The notes under the pieces: model-generated
Seen by the model: only the letters and a program-made list of their open reading frames with translations
What the model was told of the DNA's origin: nothing
Database searches by the model: none
Position numbers and translations under genes: made by a program
In this document: positions 62,891-64,000 of the stretch, one piece after another
Numbering within the stretch: position 1 is the stretch's first letter
How the letters are laid out: every line of letters begins with the position of its first letter
Assembly (NCBI GenBank): GCA_949710005.1
Contig: OX453281.1
Location: 21,577,061 to 21,641,060 of the forward strand
Reading direction: 5' to 3'
DNA: 64,000 nucleotides
Origin: Ricordea florida
Taxonomy: Eukaryota > Cnidaria > Anthozoa > Corallimorpharia > Ricordeidae

Positions 62891-63240
62891 AACAGGGTGC
62901 GTTCTCACAGACGTTATTTTCAGAACGGCCCCGTATAGAATAAATAAATGAAAGTCAACTCAATAGATACAGTTTTTAGACATCATTAGAAATATATAAG
63001 ATAAAAAGGATAGCATTTCTGCAATACTACGCTTAGAATTATTATGCTAAAAGGAAAAAAATTGAAAATTTGCAAATTACTACGATAGACTGTACCTTCT
63101 TAAGCGACCATTTCTCAAATTTCTTTGAGCCACGGCTAACACTTTCAAGTATTGTGGGAATAGTTTCTAAAGAAACTGGTGCTGCGTCGGTGGGGAATTG
63201 AAACTCAAGAAATTGGGATAATCAAACGAACTGATAATTA
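62891..63240. other. Intron sequence, nothing recognised
   Basis: AT-rich; no gene or repeat that I can name. Confidence 0.5.
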
Positions 63241-63245
63241 GCAAT

Positions 63246-63532
63246 TAGATTATGAGCTCGAGATTTCTATGGCGTGATAGTTGATGATGCCGAAGGCCGA
63301 ATCAACTATCATTTCATAGAAATCTCGAGCTCATAATCTAATTGTTTTAGTAAAAATCATAATAAACAAATCATGTGTTGGTGAAAAAAACACCAAAATA
63401 CTCAATCTTGCTGCGAAAACGATCTTCAACCAAGTGCTGTCTAATGGCTGATATTCTGCAGTAGCTCAGCCAATCAGATTGCGGCATTTGCATAAGTCTA
63501 CAAGTAGATTTTTACTAAAGTACGTTATAAGT
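63246..63532. mobile_element. MITE, hairpin plus TTTTAGTA family, copy 4
   Basis: Perfect-looking hairpin ATTAGATTATGAGCTCGAGA facing its inverse at 63320-63343, then AATTGTTTTAGTAAAAATC; the far end is GATTTTTACTAAAG. CCAATCAGATTGCGGCATTT is shared with the copy at 51553. Confidence 0.8.
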
Positions 63533-63550
63533 AGTTGTAAAAAGCGGGGT

Positions 63551-63830
63551 CTGGGTCAAAATAAAAATGAAAAAAATTTAATCTGGGTCAAAATAAAAAT
63601 GAAAAAAAAATTTGCTGAAAAATGAAAAAAATTTAATCTGGGTCAAAATAAAAATGAAAAAAAAATTTGCTGAAAAATGAAAAAAATTTAATCTGGGTCA
63701 AAATAAAAATGAAAAAAAAATTTGCTGAAAAATGAAAAAAATTTAATCTGGGTCAAAATAAAAATGAAAAAAAAATTTGCTGAAAAATGAAAAAAATTTA
63801 ATCTGGGTCAAAATAAAAATGAAAAAATAA
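63551..63830. repeat. 55-bp tandem repeat array
   Basis: CTGGGTCAAAATAAAAATG occurs at 63551, 63583, 63638, 63693, 63748 and 63803: a partial first unit, then exact 55-bp spacing. Units are almost identical. Confidence 0.95.
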
Positions 63831-63832
63831 AA

Positions 63833-64000
63833 ATGAATATTATATATGATTTAAAGAAAAGAATGAAGAGTATAACAATGGAGAATTTAGAAGAATTACG
63901 TTTTACTGAATTGAAACAACGCGCCAGAGAGCGCGGTATTCGAGGTTATTCAAGGATGCGTAAAGCTGAACTTATTAATAATCTTATTAATAATGAAAAT
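63833..64000 (+). CDS. Open reading frame with Rho-N/SAP-like start (runs off window)
   Basis: 56 codons without stop to the window edge, in frame ATGs at 63833, 63863 and 63878. The visible part has ELRFTELKQRARERGIRGYS then RMRKAELINNLIN, a helix-extended-helix pattern like Rho N-terminal or SAP nucleic-acid-binding domains. It follows the 55-bp array by 3 bp. It may be the start of a mobile-element gene, or an exon of one. No neighbours are visible. Confidence 0.5.
   Translation, partial: MNIIYDLKKRMKSITMENLEELRFTELKQRARERGIRGYSRMRKAELINNLINNEN

Noticed and set aside
63551-63830. CRISPR array
   Set aside because: Head-to-tail identical 55-bp units with no unique spacers, in eukaryotic DNA.

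Overview
The window looks like nuclear DNA of a cnidarian, most likely a hexacoral such as a stony coral or sea anemone. The basis is small exons with standard GT-AG junctions, very long introns and a dense mix of transposon classes common in cnidarian genomes. The taxon is an inference from content; no marker gene settles it.

Two host genes lie on the + strand. The first (2428-13153, 5' end outside the window) encodes a C2H2 zinc-finger protein: four exons, eight fingers visible, and a Ser/Thr/Pro-rich tail. The second (18175 to beyond 61405, 3' half outside the window) is a choline-transporter-like SLC44 gene. I assembled 15 phase-consistent exons covering about 371 residues, including a 51-bp exon at 33511-33561 found by asking what the family sequence was missing. 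It also has a partly duplicated exon near its 3' end that could be an alternative exon.

Most of the rest is mobile DNA inside introns. The 7.8-kb third visible zinc-finger intron holds an ISL2EU-type DNA transposon with two intact, converging genes: a THAP plus DDE transposase, and a 962-990 residue protein joining a SWIM-like motif, a YqaJ nuclease, two PHD fingers and a C48/Ulp1-like protease with its catalytic residues in place. SLC44 intron 3 (21814-33510) holds a Tc1/mariner scrap, a nested set of inverted repeats, a 5'-truncated Penelope-like element whose terminal repeats carry a hammerhead-ribozyme-like core, a decayed RecQ-like helicase piece and a hAT deletion derivative. Intron 4 (33562-42042) is almost filled by a decayed Polinton/Maverick (34181-41817) with terminal inverted repeats and remnants of ATPase, integrase and protein-primed DNA polymerase B. 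Intron 7 (43656-53147) contains a tRNA-derived SINE, a broken DIRS-type tyrosine-recombinase retrotransposon, a perfect 178-bp inverted repeat of its RT and a near-full-length LINE with an intact 1081-residue ORF2. The last intron has GAT microsatellites around a retroelement C-terminal fragment.

Short non-autonomous elements recur: a 75-76 bp hairpin with 9-bp target duplications, a four-copy family with the layout hairpin, AATTGTTTTAGTA, body, inverse of that end, several tRNA-derived SINE families, and simple repeats (TATC, TA, GAT, AATTCCTAGG, and a 55-bp unit). The window ends inside an open reading frame with a Rho-N/SAP-like N-terminus just after the 55-bp array, perhaps the start of another element.
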